Source: Chlamydiota bacterium (GTDB taxonomy: Bacteria; Chlamydiota; Chlamydiia; Chlamydiales; 2-12-FULL-49-11). Taken from it: a stretch of DNA of 40,375 nt. Below are positions 1 through 8,722 of the stretch, one piece after another. The notes under the pieces are model-generated. The model had not been told where the DNA came from, did not search any database, and saw nothing but the letters and a program-made list of their open reading frames with translations. A program made the translations under genes and the position numbers. Where the stretch lies: assembly GCA_947478685.1 (NCBI GenBank), contig CANJWO010000014.1, forward strand, positions 1-40,375, read 5' to 3'. The stretch's first letter is position 1; every line of letters starts with the position of its first letter.

Positions 1-5
1 AAGTT

Positions 6-147
6 TACACAGTATGTGCCCTTGGGTTTCATTAGGCATTAGCCGGCGCTGAAGCAGGCCGTGTGTTTTCACACGAGCGATGCAAGCGAATGGAACCCAA
101 GGGATACAGACGCAGTAAAATTATCAATGCAAATTTAATTCGCTATA
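6..147. repeat. Palindromic repeat element, left-end copy
   Basis: Positions 6-125 are identical over 120 bases, in inverted orientation, to 40256-40375 at the other end of the window. Within the element, CCCTTGGGTTTCATT pairs with AATGGAACCCAAGGG around an inner GTGTG-TTTT-CACAC hairpin, so the whole core is an imperfect palindrome of about 80 bases. The adjoining stretch to 147 (ATCAATGCAAATTTAATTCG and what follows) recurs with small changes near 21927-21953 and 40233-40255. There is no coding capacity and no transposase, so a MITE-like or REP-like non-autonomous repeat is the best description. The rest of 1-169 holds no gene I can support. Confidence 0.85.
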
Positions 148-169
148 ATATTAACTTAAAATTATTATT

Positions 170-3085
170 TTATACGGGGCTGAAGTTAAGTTGCTCGAGC
201 GATTTTTTCAAGATGGGGGGAAATCCCATAATGCGCATTTGGGTGATCGCTTTTTTCATTTCGGGACTGTCGGGGATAGCGATGCCGAATGCAAAAAGGA
301 GATGACTGATATCTGCCCTAACTTTACGTGAGAATTTATCAAAAAGACCAAACGCCTCATGTTTAAATTCGACTAGAGGATCTTTTTGTGCAACAGAGCG
401 CATAGAGACCTCTGTACGAAGATGATCGATTGAGAGGAGGTGTTCTTGCCAATGTCTATCGACTGATTGAATGAGGAGTGATCTAATTACATTTTGCATA
501 ACTGATAGAGGTTCCGGCTCTTTTCCACCAAACATTTGCATAATGCCAACCATTTCAGCTTCCTGTTTTATCTTCTCTTTAAAGCCCGAAACAATTTTTT
601 GTGCCGCTAGTGTCTCTATCGCTTCAGCGGTTAGTGTTTCATCACTAAATGCATTTTCTTCAATTAAGATAGGAAAATGGGTCATTAAACATTTGCGATA
701 TTCTTCAGGAAGCCATCCCCCTTCTTCCATCCGATTTTGAAAGTAGGGTTCGCTTAAAGTGGAGCAGAACGCCTCTAAGATCTCTGTAGTAAGAGGTAAA
801 AGGTCGGGGGTGTGTAAAATCTCATTTCGGAAGCTATAGACCTCAGTCCGGTGTTTGTTCATCACATCATCGAACTCGAGGGTGTGCTTTCTGATCGTAT
901 AGTTTCTTTGCTCAATTCTCTTTTGAGCCGTTTCAATTGAACGGTTCAGGATGGGAGCTGAGATAGCTTCGCCTTCAGGAGGGCGGAATTTTTGTAGAAT
1001 AGTGGTAAGTTTGTTTGAGGCAAATAGTCTCATAAGGGAGTCTTCAAAGGAGACATAGAACTTGGAAGAACCTGGATCACCTTGTCTTCCTGACCTGCCG
1101 CGTAGCTGACGGTCAATTCTTCTTGATTGGTGTCTCGATGTTCCAATAACATGTAGGCCACCAAGAGCTGCAACGCCTTCGCCGAGCTTAATATCAGTAC
1201 CCCGTCCAGCCATGTTGGTTGAAACTGTAATTGAACCTTTTTGACCCGCGGCAGCTACAATTTCGGCCTCTTTATCATTCTGTTTTGCGTTCAAGACAGT
1301 GTGCGGGAGCTTTTGGTTCTTTAAAATACGTGATAGCTTTTCAGAAATCTCAACAGTTTCAGTTCCAATTAGAATTGGGCGTCCTTTCTCATGAATTTCA
1401 GTAAGTTCCTTTATGATCGCGTTGTATTTTTCCCGCTCTGTCATATAGATTTCGTCATTAAGATCGTCCCTTTGGCATTTTTTGTTTGAGGGGATTTCTA
1501 AAACTTCGATCTTATAGATCTCTTTTAATTCTTGAGCTTCAGTAATTGCAGTACCGGTCATTCCGGCAAGTCTTGCATAGAGACGGAAATAGTTTTGAAG
1601 GGTGATTGTTGCGTATGTCTGAGTCTCTTTTTGGATAGCAACAGCCTCTTTTGCCTCAATTGCTTGGTGGAGTCCGTCAGAAAATCTACGACCTGGTTGT
1701 GGACGGCCTGTATTTTCATCAATGATGACAATTTTCCCTTCCTGGACGATATAATCGACATCTTTTTCCATCAGAAGGTGGGCTCTAAATAGTTGTCTCA
1801 CATTATGTGAAGTCTCTTTCCGAAGTGAGTCGGCCTCTCGGAGCTCTACTTTCTTTGCCATCTTCTCTTGCTCTGACAAGATAGTGTTGGCGTCAATTAG
1901 TGCATACTCATGACCAAGATCAAGCATCGTAAATGCATTTCCGTCGCCATGCCAATGTTTAACACCTAAATCGGTAATTTCATATTCGTTATTGCGCTCA
2001 TCGACAATAATAAAGAGTTTAGCAAGAGCTTCTAATCTCTCTTCTTTGTTTTGGTCACCCCAGTAATAAGTTTCAAGAAGATCAAGCTTTGCTCTAAGAT
2101 CGGGATTTTCACGAATTCGCTTTAAAATCTTGTTTATTGGCGTCCCTTTTGAGACAAGCCACAGTTTTTTAAGGGCCCCCTGAAGTTCTACCTCTTGTTC
2201 TTTTGTGAGCTTTGAGGATTCAGTGTTCTCTTCTAAAAGATTGAGCCCTTCTAAGATTCTTCGTGCCTCTGATGCAAGTTTATTGCACTCATCTCTTTGC
2301 AATTTGACCATCTCGCTAACCGGCTCTTTTAGGACGTCATACATCTGTCTAGAGACAGAGGAGGGGCCTGAAATAATAAGGGGAGTTCTAGCTTCATCAA
2401 TCAAAATAGAATCGACTTCATCAATGATTGCAAAATAGTAGCCTCTTTGACATTGCTGTTCTTTATGAGTTGCCATTGAGTTGTCTCTAAGATAGTCGAA
2501 ACCAAATTCAGAAGCTGTACCATAAACTATGTCGGCAAGATAGAGATCACGTCTCTTTTCTATTGGGGCACCATTTGTGAGAACAGAGACAGTAAGTCCA
2601 AGCCATTTAAAAATTGGGCCAATCCACTCTGCATCCCTTTGTGCTAAATAGTCGTTTACTGTGACAAGATGGACAGGCTTTCCAGTTAAGGCATGAAGAT
2701 AAAGAGGCATTGCTGAGGTAAGGGTTTTTCCTTCCCCCGTTTGCATTTCAGCAATTGAACCATAATGCATTGCAATTGCGCCTACCATCTGGACATCATA
2801 GGGGATCATGTCCCATTTTTGATTGTAGCCAGAGACGTGGATATCGGTACCAATCAGCCTTCTACAGACGTTTTTAACGAGGGCGTAAGCTTCTATAAGA
2901 AGGTCGTCAGTTGTTTCTCCGTTTTTTAACCGCAATTTAAATTCGGCAGTCTTTGCGCGAAGTTCATTATCTGAGAGCGTTATAAATTCCTCTGCCTTAT
3001 CATTAATTTTTTTAACAATACGGAAGTATCGCTTAACCAAGCGTGTCTGCTGTGTTCCAAATATTTTTTTTAAAAATCGCAACAT
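170..3085 (-). CDS. secA: Preprotein translocase ATPase SecA
   Basis: SecA is the peripheral-membrane ATPase that drives unfolded preproteins through SecYEG. About 971 residues. Seen directly: Walker A MQTGEGKTL (K120), DEVDSILIDEARTP (D222-D225), STNMAGRGTDIKLG and QLRGRSGRQGDPG. A long charged insertion follows the first nucleotide-binding motifs (SSKLTKEQEVELQ through YYWGDQNKEE), as I remember from chlamydial SecA. The C-terminus ends at FSPV with no CxC...CH/CC zinc motif, so the SecB-binding tail is absent. I chose the ATG at 3085, which has AGGGA just upstream and gives the typical MLRFLKKIFG start; a TTG at 3097 would add four residues. Transcribed divergently from psd with about 52 bases between them. 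In Chlamydia secA also lies near psd, mnmE and nth. The export load here includes the two signal-peptide proteins at 23651 and 25319. Confidence 0.97.
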   Translation of the reverse strand: MLRFLKKIFGTQQTRLVKRYFRIVKKINDKAEEFITLSDNELRAKTAEFKLRLKNGETTDDLLIEAYALVKNVCRRLIGTDIHVSGYNQKWDMIPYDVQMVGAIAMHYGSIAEMQTGEGKTLTSAMPLYLHALTGKPVHLVTVNDYLAQRDAEWIGPIFKWLGLTVSVLTNGAPIEKRRDLYLADIVYGTASEFGFDYLRDNSMATHKEQQCQRGYYFAIIDEVDSILIDEARTPLIISGPSSVSRQMYDVLKEPVSEMVKLQRDECNKLASEARRILEGLNLLEENTESSKLTKEQEVELQGALKKLWLVSKGTPINKILKRIRENPDLRAKLDLLETYYWGDQNKEERLEALAKLFIIVDERNNEYEITDLGVKHWHGDGNAFTMLDLGHEYALIDANTILSEQEKMAKKVELREADSLRKETSHNVRQLFRAHLLMEKDVDYIVQEGKIVIIDENTGRPQPGRRFSDGLHQAIEAKEAVAIQKETQTYATITLQNYFRLYARLAGMTGTAITEAQELKEIYKIEVLEIPSNKKCQRDDLNDEIYMTEREKYNAIIKELTEIHEKGRPILIGTETVEISEKLSRILKNQKLPHTVLNAKQNDKEAEIVAAAGQKGSITVSTNMAGRGTDIKLGEGVAALGGLHVIGTSRHQSRRIDRQLRGRSGRQGDPGSSKFYVSFEDSLMRLFASNKLTTILQKFRPPEGEAISAPILNRSIETAQKRIEQRNYTIRKHTLEFDDVMNKHRTEVYSFRNEILHTPDLLPLTTEILEAFCSTLSEPYFQNRMEEGGWLPEEYRKCLMTHFPILIEENAFSDETLTAEAIETLAAQKIVSGFKEKIKQEAEMVGIMQMFGGKEPEPLSVMQNVIRSLLIQSVDRHWQEHLLSIDHLRTEVSMRSVAQKDPLVEFKHEAFGLFDKFSRKVRADISHLLFAFGIAIPDSPEMKKAITQMRIMGFPPILKKSLEQLNFSPV

Positions 3086-3137
3086 TTTCCCTGTCAATTA
3101 AATTTCTAACCTCTTATTTTAACTAATAAACTCTTTT

Positions 3138-4016
3138 ATGACCATTTATATTGTAGATAGAAAGACAGAAAAAAAACTTGAAGAAATTGTGTACGGTGAA
3201 TCGCTCTTGCAGCTTGTTTACAGACAAACAATTTTTTCAAAATGCCTTCGCACTTTGATCTCAAAGCTGCCTGTGGCCTCCTATTTGTTCGGAGTCTGGC
3301 AAAAAACCCCTTTTTCAAAAAAACAGATCGCACCGTTTGTTAAAAAATTCCTTGTTAATCTAGATGAGGCTGAAACGGGGGAGTATCCAACTTTCAACGA
3401 TTTTTTTATCCGAAAGCTCAAAAAAAATGCGCGGCCTATATCCGTAGATGGCGTTGTAGCTCCTGCTGATGGAAGATATCTAGCTTATGACAATATTGAG
3501 CTCCATCAACAAGTTTTTGTAAAAGGGAAAAAGCTCTCGATCGCAAAGTTGCTTTCAGCCGACGCAAATAGATACAATGACGGCTCACTTCTTATCGCAA
3601 GACTTGCCCCTCCCGACTATCACAGATTTCATTTCCCTGTCGATTGCACCCCCTCAGCCCCCAGAAGAATTGGTGGATATCTTTACTCAGTAAATCCTGT
3701 CTCTTTAAAATCCAACATCTCCTATCTTTCTGAGAATAAGAGAGTGGTAATAGAATTAGAGACAGAGAAATTAGGCCTTGTCTCATTTATTGCTGTAGGT
3801 GCTACAAATGTTGGGAGTATCAACTTTACCTATCATCCGAAGAAACTGTTTAAAAAAGGGGATGAAATCGGCTACTTCTCCTTCGGCGCCTCAATGGTCA
3901 TAGCTCTCTTCGAACCTGGCAAAGTTACCTTCTCTTCCGACCTAATCAAAAATACCAAAGCCGGAATGGAGACCCTCTGTCAAATGGGGCAGCCTTTAAT
4001 CACCTCTTTATGCTAA
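3138..4016 (+). CDS. psd: Phosphatidylserine decarboxylase proenzyme
   Basis: Converts phosphatidylserine to phosphatidylethanolamine in the inner membrane; the proenzyme cleaves itself to make a pyruvoyl cofactor. 292 residues, the usual length. Seen: APADGRY with D111, PPDYHRFHFPVDC with H162, and the C-terminal GYFSFGASMVIALFEPG, where S252 would become the pyruvoyl group. The residue before that serine is alanine (FGAS) where most families have glycine (GGST or LGST), and the following residue is Met rather than Thr. Fold and catalytic residues are otherwise intact, so I expect an active enzyme. No strong Shine-Dalgarno is visible before the ATG (AACTCTTTT). The gene faces away from secA and is followed 26 bases later by a small gene on the same strand. 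Confidence 0.95.
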   Translation: MTIYIVDRKTEKKLEEIVYGESLLQLVYRQTIFSKCLRTLISKLPVASYLFGVWQKTPFSKKQIAPFVKKFLVNLDEAETGEYPTFNDFFIRKLKKNARPISVDGVVAPADGRYLAYDNIELHQQVFVKGKKLSIAKLLSADANRYNDGSLLIARLAPPDYHRFHFPVDCTPSAPRRIGGYLYSVNPVSLKSNISYLSENKRVVIELETEKLGLVSFIAVGATNVGSINFTYHPKKLFKKGDEIGYFSFGASMVIALFEPGKVTFSSDLIKNTKAGMETLCQMGQPLITSLC

Positions 4017-4030
4017 TATTTTGTCCTACA

Positions 4031-4039
4031 TAGGAGGAA
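4031..4039 (+). promoter_or_regulatory. Strong ribosome binding site of the 81-residue gene
   Basis: TAGGAGGAA ends 3 bases before the ATG at 4043. It is the best Shine-Dalgarno match noticed in the window and is the main reason to accept the short gene that follows. Confidence 0.75.
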
Positions 4040-4042
4040 TAT

Positions 4043-4288
4043 ATGTCAATTTCAGTAAGAGGAGCGCCATTAGAAAGGCCTCCAGTAAGTTATCTGCCAT
4101 TAGAATACTTAGCTCAAGCCTCACCTCCTGACGCCACTCAAATTGAAGAGATTGTTGATCCTAAAGATGAGCAAATAGAACAAATGCAAAATCAGATAGT
4201 CCGCTTAGAGAGTGAAATTAGACGTTTACAGAGAATAATAGCATGTATGGAAGATCCTTCCGGCGTTAAGGAGACGTTACCCTTTTGA
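4043..4288 (+). CDS. Small coiled-coil protein of unknown function
   Basis: 81 residues, not recognised. The N-terminal third is proline-rich (APLERPPVSYLPL, SPPDAT). Residues 42-70 are strongly charged with heptad spacing (EQIEQMQNQIVRLESEIRRL), predicting a short coiled coil suited to oligomerisation or partner binding. There is no signal peptide or membrane segment. The gene follows psd on the same strand after 26 bases and converges on the 1014-residue gene, 21 bases away. In Chlamydia an uncharacterised gene (CT700) lies between psd and secA, but I see no basis for equating the two. A small secreted effector, chaperone or scaffold are all possible. That it is a real gene rests on the excellent ribosome binding site and a composition unlike a shadow frame. 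Confidence 0.7.
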   Translation: MSISVRGAPLERPPVSYLPLEYLAQASPPDATQIEEIVDPKDEQIEQMQNQIVRLESEIRRLQRIIACMEDPSGVKETLPF

Positions 4289-4309
4289 TATTTTTTCGGC
4301 AGTTAATTG

Positions 4310-7300
4310 TTAAAAAGCTGAACCGGCGCCACCGTCTGCTGGTCTATCCCGTATAATATGACCGGTTTTATCGACACCTAACGAGAGAAATGGGACAGAT
4401 TCATCTGGGGTATCTCTAAGAGCAAAAAAGTGAGTTGCTGATAAAGCTTCAAGCGCACAAAGTTCTGAAATTCGATCTACATCTGGATTTGGAGGTTCCC
4501 TATCTATACATTCCTGATAGTACCATCCCATTTGAGGACCCTTTTGTATTATGGGTCCGATTGCTCTTTCAAGTGTACGGCTTAAGGGATCGCCTCGAGC
4601 TAAATCTTCACATAGCTTTTTTTGCACCATTTTTACGAGCATATTAAGTGGAAAATGATCTATGACGGCTTGAGTTAGCTCTGATGAGCTTTTGTCAATA
4701 AGTTCTCTTCGAACCACTGCAAGATGAGGGTCGAATATAACTTCACTTGTTAATAGGCCAAGTCTACGGCCTATAAGATTTGTAACGTATTGACTTACAT
4801 GAGTGTCTGATAGGCCAGCTAGCCGGACTGTTTCAGAGAGATCACCATCTATAAAGGCTTGTATCGCATTTCGAATAATATGGTGAATATATTGGGTAAA
4901 GAAATCGATTTCACTTCGATTAACATCTTGTAATTGAGGTGGTAATAAGCGTTCAATTTCTTCATATCTTATCCGAAGTTGTTCATTTCTTCCTGTTGTG
5001 CAGGCATAAAAAGTCCCGGCAAATTCTAATAGCGCAATCTCTCCCTCCGACAGAATTTGGCCACTTTCAGGTAATGGGGGCAGAGCATGAGAGAGATAGT
5101 ATGACATACAGGCATTGAACTGAACTGTGGTATCAGGAACTTTATCTAAGGGGGCTCCTATTGCTTGCCACCTCAAGCTATCTCTATCTTCACATAAAGT
5201 TTTTTCTAGATGGGCAAGTGATCCCAAGCCTCGCTCTCTAAGTGTTTTATTTAGAAGTGTAAGATCACGTGTTTTTAAAGTATCAAACCATGCTCTGATC
5301 TCACCACTTGAAACAAGCGGTTTTCCTAAAGCTGTTCTTAAGTCTTGATAGTTCCATTTAAGAAGGATTTTATCTGCTACATCCGTAATTTGAGCAAGAT
5401 CTAATCGAACATCCTCTCCGCTAACAGTTCTGTAAGGTAGACTTACTGCAATAGTCTCTTCTCGAAGCGCAGGAAAGCGGCTATGTACGACAAAAGGGTT
5501 ATATTTTCCAAGATTCTCATGTGTTATTGAATACCGCTCCATGATCAATAAACCCATTTCACTATCAGGATTAATTTTTTCTTGGTGGATGAAATTTAAG
5601 AGAAATTCAGATACAAAAGTTACTAGTTTTTGATCAGTAGATTTAAGTAATTTTTCAAATTGTGGAAAATGGTCCGATGTAAGTCGTTCTGGAGATAGCT
5701 TTAAGAGGTCCTCTTTCTTGTGATGGTTTTGAAATAGCATCGCCCGATGAGCTCTGGGGGGTGTAAAAATTAATAATGAAAGTGTATCTTCAAGCAGATC
5801 TGGCGGAAGGTGGCATAGTGTTTTTATGCTACGCTCAGACAACTCTACGTAAGGAAGGAGGGGGAGAATTGAAGTAAATAGGTGTCGATTGTTTGTTAAA
5901 AAAGTAGCTGCTCTATAAGTCTCTCCAATTCGATCATGAGGTATACCTTTGCTCACTAATAGTATTAAAACTAGATCGTGAAGGGGTGTAGTTGTGAACA
6001 TTGCAATTTTATCTAGCTCGGTTAAAATTGTTTCCCCCTCCTCTTTCAATTCAATTACAGAAGAAAGTAATCTTAATTTATCACGCGATTCGCTGTCCTC
6101 TGTTTCCCACCGTCTCGTTAATAGCTTGCAAGTATTCTCGAATGCCGGGTTTGCTTGAACTCTTCCATAGAAGGTTTGAAATAGAATATCTGCCCCTGTT
6201 TTATGGGGGATTTTTATGGCACTTATCCTGTTGAGTTCTGATACAAACTTTGGAAGGTCATCAATAGTAACAAGAAGCGGCAAAAAATGTAAGCTCCAGA
6301 GAAGTACATCGGGATTTTTTATCTGAGTGAGGATCTTGACAAATTCTAAATTTACAAGGTCAGGCCTTTTAATTGCCAAAGATAAGACATTTGAAATGTT
6401 TGATTCACTCGAATCCAATTGGCGAAGTATTTTAATAATTTCACAAAATTCCAAAATCTTTAATTCGCTTAGATCAGGCGATTTAAATAACTCACATATC
6501 TGTTTCGGATCTTTAAAATTATATAAATTTGAAACTTCTGCAATAACAGCTGCACATTTCTCTTGTAAAGGACTTGGAACCATCTTTAATTGATCCATAT
6601 AAGAATCCCAGCAAAATTCCCGAGATTTTGGGAGCATTCCTTGGGTCGCGTTATAATAATCTATCGCATGTGGCCACGATTCTGGTGAACAGTCCACCAG
6701 CTTATTCCAAAGAAACGTATCAACATGTGCTAGTTTATTCTGAACTAGAGGCGTATGTGTTAATAGCTTTTCTATAAAGAAATTAGTGTAAAGGCATCTC
6801 TTCCAGAAAGTCTCAAGTGAGGGAAGATCCATTTCACCTAATGAGAGTCCATATGCCTGAAATATATGAGTTAAAAAAAGCTTTCGTTCACCCTCTGATT
6901 TTTCATTTTTTAGACCTGAGTAGAGACGATCAATATAGTGTATATTATATGCAGTTAGTTTAAGTTCCTCATCACCAATACATAAGTAATCCCATATTTC
7001 CTCCTTGGACTCTTCAATTTTGCCGAGTGGAAGAGTAGTTATATTTAGAAGCAATGAACGAAGGCGCTCAAAAAAGGGTAGTTTGTAATGAGGTTGATAA
7101 CTTTCTAATTTTTGATATTGGGTCCGTACTTTACCAAAGAGGGTCGTTGCCTCTTTCGGAACCCTTGGTCCATAATAATCTATCAGCGTACCCCAAGCCT
7201 TCTTGACAATATTTAGAATTCTATATTTTTCTCCATCTGAAAAATCGTGATGTGTCTCTCCACTTAAATGAATGATTCCGTCACTTTCAGTCATCTCATC

Positions 7301-7354
7301 TAGGTTTGTTAAAACAAACTGATGTAAAATATCGTTAGCTTTGCTTGGTTCCAT
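4310..7354 (-). CDS. Large all-helical protein of unknown function
   Basis: 1014 residues, not recognised. No signal peptide, transmembrane segment, P-loop or cysteine cluster is visible. The sequence is almost wholly amphipathic helix with leucine-rich stretches (LLWSLHFLPLLVTIDDLPKF, SERSIKTLCHLPPDLLEDTL), consistent with an alpha-solenoid of HEAT/ARM kind, although I cannot define a repeat register. The C-terminus turns glycine-rich (DRPADGGAGSAF). It lies downstream of rlmN on the same strand with 59 bases between, in which a perfect 12-base-arm palindrome (7361-7385) sits 6 bases before the start codon. ATG at 7354 (MEPSKAN) is the first start. Long helical proteins of this type are frequent among lineage-specific chlamydial genes; a secreted effector or scaffold role is inference only. 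Confidence 0.85.
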   Translation of the reverse strand: MEPSKANDILHQFVLTNLDEMTESDGIIHLSGETHHDFSDGEKYRILNIVKKAWGTLIDYYGPRVPKEATTLFGKVRTQYQKLESYQPHYKLPFFERLRSLLLNITTLPLGKIEESKEEIWDYLCIGDEELKLTAYNIHYIDRLYSGLKNEKSEGERKLFLTHIFQAYGLSLGEMDLPSLETFWKRCLYTNFFIEKLLTHTPLVQNKLAHVDTFLWNKLVDCSPESWPHAIDYYNATQGMLPKSREFCWDSYMDQLKMVPSPLQEKCAAVIAEVSNLYNFKDPKQICELFKSPDLSELKILEFCEIIKILRQLDSSESNISNVLSLAIKRPDLVNLEFVKILTQIKNPDVLLWSLHFLPLLVTIDDLPKFVSELNRISAIKIPHKTGADILFQTFYGRVQANPAFENTCKLLTRRWETEDSESRDKLRLLSSVIELKEEGETILTELDKIAMFTTTPLHDLVLILLVSKGIPHDRIGETYRAATFLTNNRHLFTSILPLLPYVELSERSIKTLCHLPPDLLEDTLSLLIFTPPRAHRAMLFQNHHKKEDLLKLSPERLTSDHFPQFEKLLKSTDQKLVTFVSEFLLNFIHQEKINPDSEMGLLIMERYSITHENLGKYNPFVVHSRFPALREETIAVSLPYRTVSGEDVRLDLAQITDVADKILLKWNYQDLRTALGKPLVSSGEIRAWFDTLKTRDLTLLNKTLRERGLGSLAHLEKTLCEDRDSLRWQAIGAPLDKVPDTTVQFNACMSYYLSHALPPLPESGQILSEGEIALLEFAGTFYACTTGRNEQLRIRYEEIERLLPPQLQDVNRSEIDFFTQYIHHIIRNAIQAFIDGDLSETVRLAGLSDTHVSQYVTNLIGRRLGLLTSEVIFDPHLAVVRRELIDKSSSELTQAVIDHFPLNMLVKMVQKKLCEDLARGDPLSRTLERAIGPIIQKGPQMGWYYQECIDREPPNPDVDRISELCALEALSATHFFALRDTPDESVPFLSLGVDKTGHIIRDRPADGGAGSAF

Positions 7355-7360
7355 ACAAGC

Positions 7361-7385
7361 AAATAATCAATTTAATTGATTATTT
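7361..7385. repeat. Perfect AT palindrome before the 1014-residue gene
   Basis: AAATAATCAATT and AATTGATTATTT are exact inverted arms of 12 bases around a single T. The site lies in the 59-base gap between the rlmN stop and the next start codon, ending 6 bases from the ATG. It could be an operator for a dimeric regulator or an RNA hairpin that limits translation initiation. No T-run follows, so it is a poor intrinsic terminator. Confidence 0.6.
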
Positions 7386-7413
7386 ATCAAATGATTTTAC
7401 TATCTTATTGACG

Positions 7414-8442
7414 TTAAGCTTCTTGCAGAGCTAGCTGGCCGCAGGCGGCAGCTATGTCGTCGCCCTTCGTGTAGCGACAAGTATGGACGATTTCGTATTC
7501 GTCTAGAACGTCTCTGAAAGCAGAAATGTCTGGGCGTGTAGGCTTTTCTAGATTGAGCCCCTGTACTGGGTTGTAGGGGATGAGGTTGACTGTGCATTGT
7601 CTATATTGAAGAAGTTTTGCAAGCTCTTCAGCATGTTCAACTTGGTCATTTATTCCGGCTATAAGTATATATTCGTAGGTTATATCGCGTTTGGTCACTT
7701 CATGGTAGTCATCAATAGCCTTCATTAGTTCATCAAATTCGTATTTACGTGCATAGGGGATGATTTTTTTTCTAATATGTTGATTTGGAGCATGAAGAGA
7801 GAGGGCTAGATTGATTTTAAATGATTCTTGTGAGAGCTTATAGATCTCTTCAACAAGTCCAACAGTTGATAGAGTGATATGCCTTTGTGAAAGACCGAAA
7901 AGCTGAGGATCGGTCAAAATGCGAAGCGACTTGACAACCGCATCAAAATTTGCAAGAGGTTCGCCCATTCCCATGTAGACAATGTGATTTACTGCCTCAC
8001 CCTTCTCCATCAAAAAAGACTGAATTTTAAGCACTTGCTCTACAATCTCACCGGTCGTCAGATTTCGTTTTAATCCCATTTTTCCAGATGCACAAAATGC
8101 GCATTTAGCAGGACAGCCTACTTGAGAAGAGACACAAACAGTTCGCCTTTTTTCTGAACAGATCAAAACAGACTCAAGGAGTGCGCCATCATGTAATTTC
8201 CAAAGAAATTTCCACGTCTCGCCATCTTCTGACTCTTGGACTTTTACAGGTTCAAGTGCCTGAAATGAGCCTATCGATTTCAAAAGATCTTTTAACGCGC
8301 CGCTAAAATTTGACATCTTTGCAGGATCAAGGATAGCTCTGCCATATATCCACTCAGCAAGCTGCTTCGCCCTATAAGAAGGCTCTCCCGCCTCTACAAG
8401 AACGCTAGTAATTTCTTCAAAAATTAATGCTGTCCATTCCAT
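7414..8442 (-). CDS. rlmN: Dual-specificity RNA methyltransferase RlmN
   Basis: Radical-SAM enzyme that makes 2-methyladenosine at A2503 of 23S rRNA and, in E. coli, A37 of some tRNAs. 342 residues, normal length. Seen: C103-VSSQVG-C110-PAK-C114-AF-C117, in which C110, C114 and C117 form the CX3CX2C [4Fe-4S] site; GMGEPL for SAM binding; and TCRYTKGDDIAAACGQL at the C-terminus. By alignment with E. coli RlmN, C103 and C334 are the methyl-transferring and resolving cysteines, so catalysis should be intact. ATG at 8442. It lies between the cysteine-rich mini-gene and the 1014-residue gene, all on the minus strand. Confidence 0.97.
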   Translation of the reverse strand: MEWTALIFEEITSVLVEAGEPSYRAKQLAEWIYGRAILDPAKMSNFSGALKDLLKSIGSFQALEPVKVQESEDGETWKFLWKLHDGALLESVLICSEKRRTVCVSSQVGCPAKCAFCASGKMGLKRNLTTGEIVEQVLKIQSFLMEKGEAVNHIVYMGMGEPLANFDAVVKSLRILTDPQLFGLSQRHITLSTVGLVEEIYKLSQESFKINLALSLHAPNQHIRKKIIPYARKYEFDELMKAIDDYHEVTKRDITYEYILIAGINDQVEHAEELAKLLQYRQCTVNLIPYNPVQGLNLEKPTRPDISAFRDVLDEYEIVHTCRYTKGDDIAAACGQLALQEA

Positions 8443-8480
8443 AATGAAGAGATTATAACCCTCTCAATGATTGGAGTCAA

Positions 8481-8654
8481 CTATAGCGGTTTACAATAGC
8501 CGTTTGAGCAAGCATGCCCCTCTTTACAGCACTTGCCCTCGCAACAGCTCTCTTTTTCTTTACAGCAGTTCTTCCCGCAAGCTTTTTCATCTTTTTGACA
8601 GACTTTTCTGGAATCATCGTCATTTTTATGACCTTTTTTTCCACATTGGCACAT
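8481..8654 (-). CDS. Cysteine-rich, metallothionein-like mini-protein
   Basis: 57 residues from ATG 8654, or 61 from ATG 8666. I prefer 8654 because GGGGATTA precedes it at Shine-Dalgarno distance. Twelve cysteines occur, many as CC pairs spaced by Lys/Glu (KNCCKEKESCCEGKCCKEG), plus two histidines. There is no signal peptide or lipobox, which separates it from OmcA-type cysteine-rich envelope lipoproteins. The CxC, CC and CCK patterns resemble metal-binding or metallothionein-like peptides, but I do not recognise a named family. A second, overlapping frame reaches 8692 and is lysine/alanine-rich without cysteine; I take it as a shadow. The gene lies 38 bases upstream of rlmN. Function (metal buffering, redox or disulfide scaffold) is inference. 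Confidence 0.65.
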   Translation of the reverse strand: MCQCGKKGHKNDDDSRKVCQKDEKACGKNCCKEKESCCEGKCCKEGHACSNGYCKPL

Positions 8655-8722
8655 ATTAATCCCCATTTTATTATATAAATTATTTTATACAATGAGTCTA
8701 AAATAGTGTATCGTATTAAGGA

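Noticed and set aside
63-305. 80-codon open frame across the left repeat and the secA 3' end
   Set aside because: It overlaps the secA coding end on the other strand and the repeat element, has no ribosome binding site, and its translation has no recognisable feature.
8477-8692. 71-codon Lys/Ala-rich frame overlapping the cysteine-rich mini-gene
   Set aside because: The cysteine-rich frame has the better start context and a purposeful composition. This one looks like its shadow, although I cannot fully exclude it.
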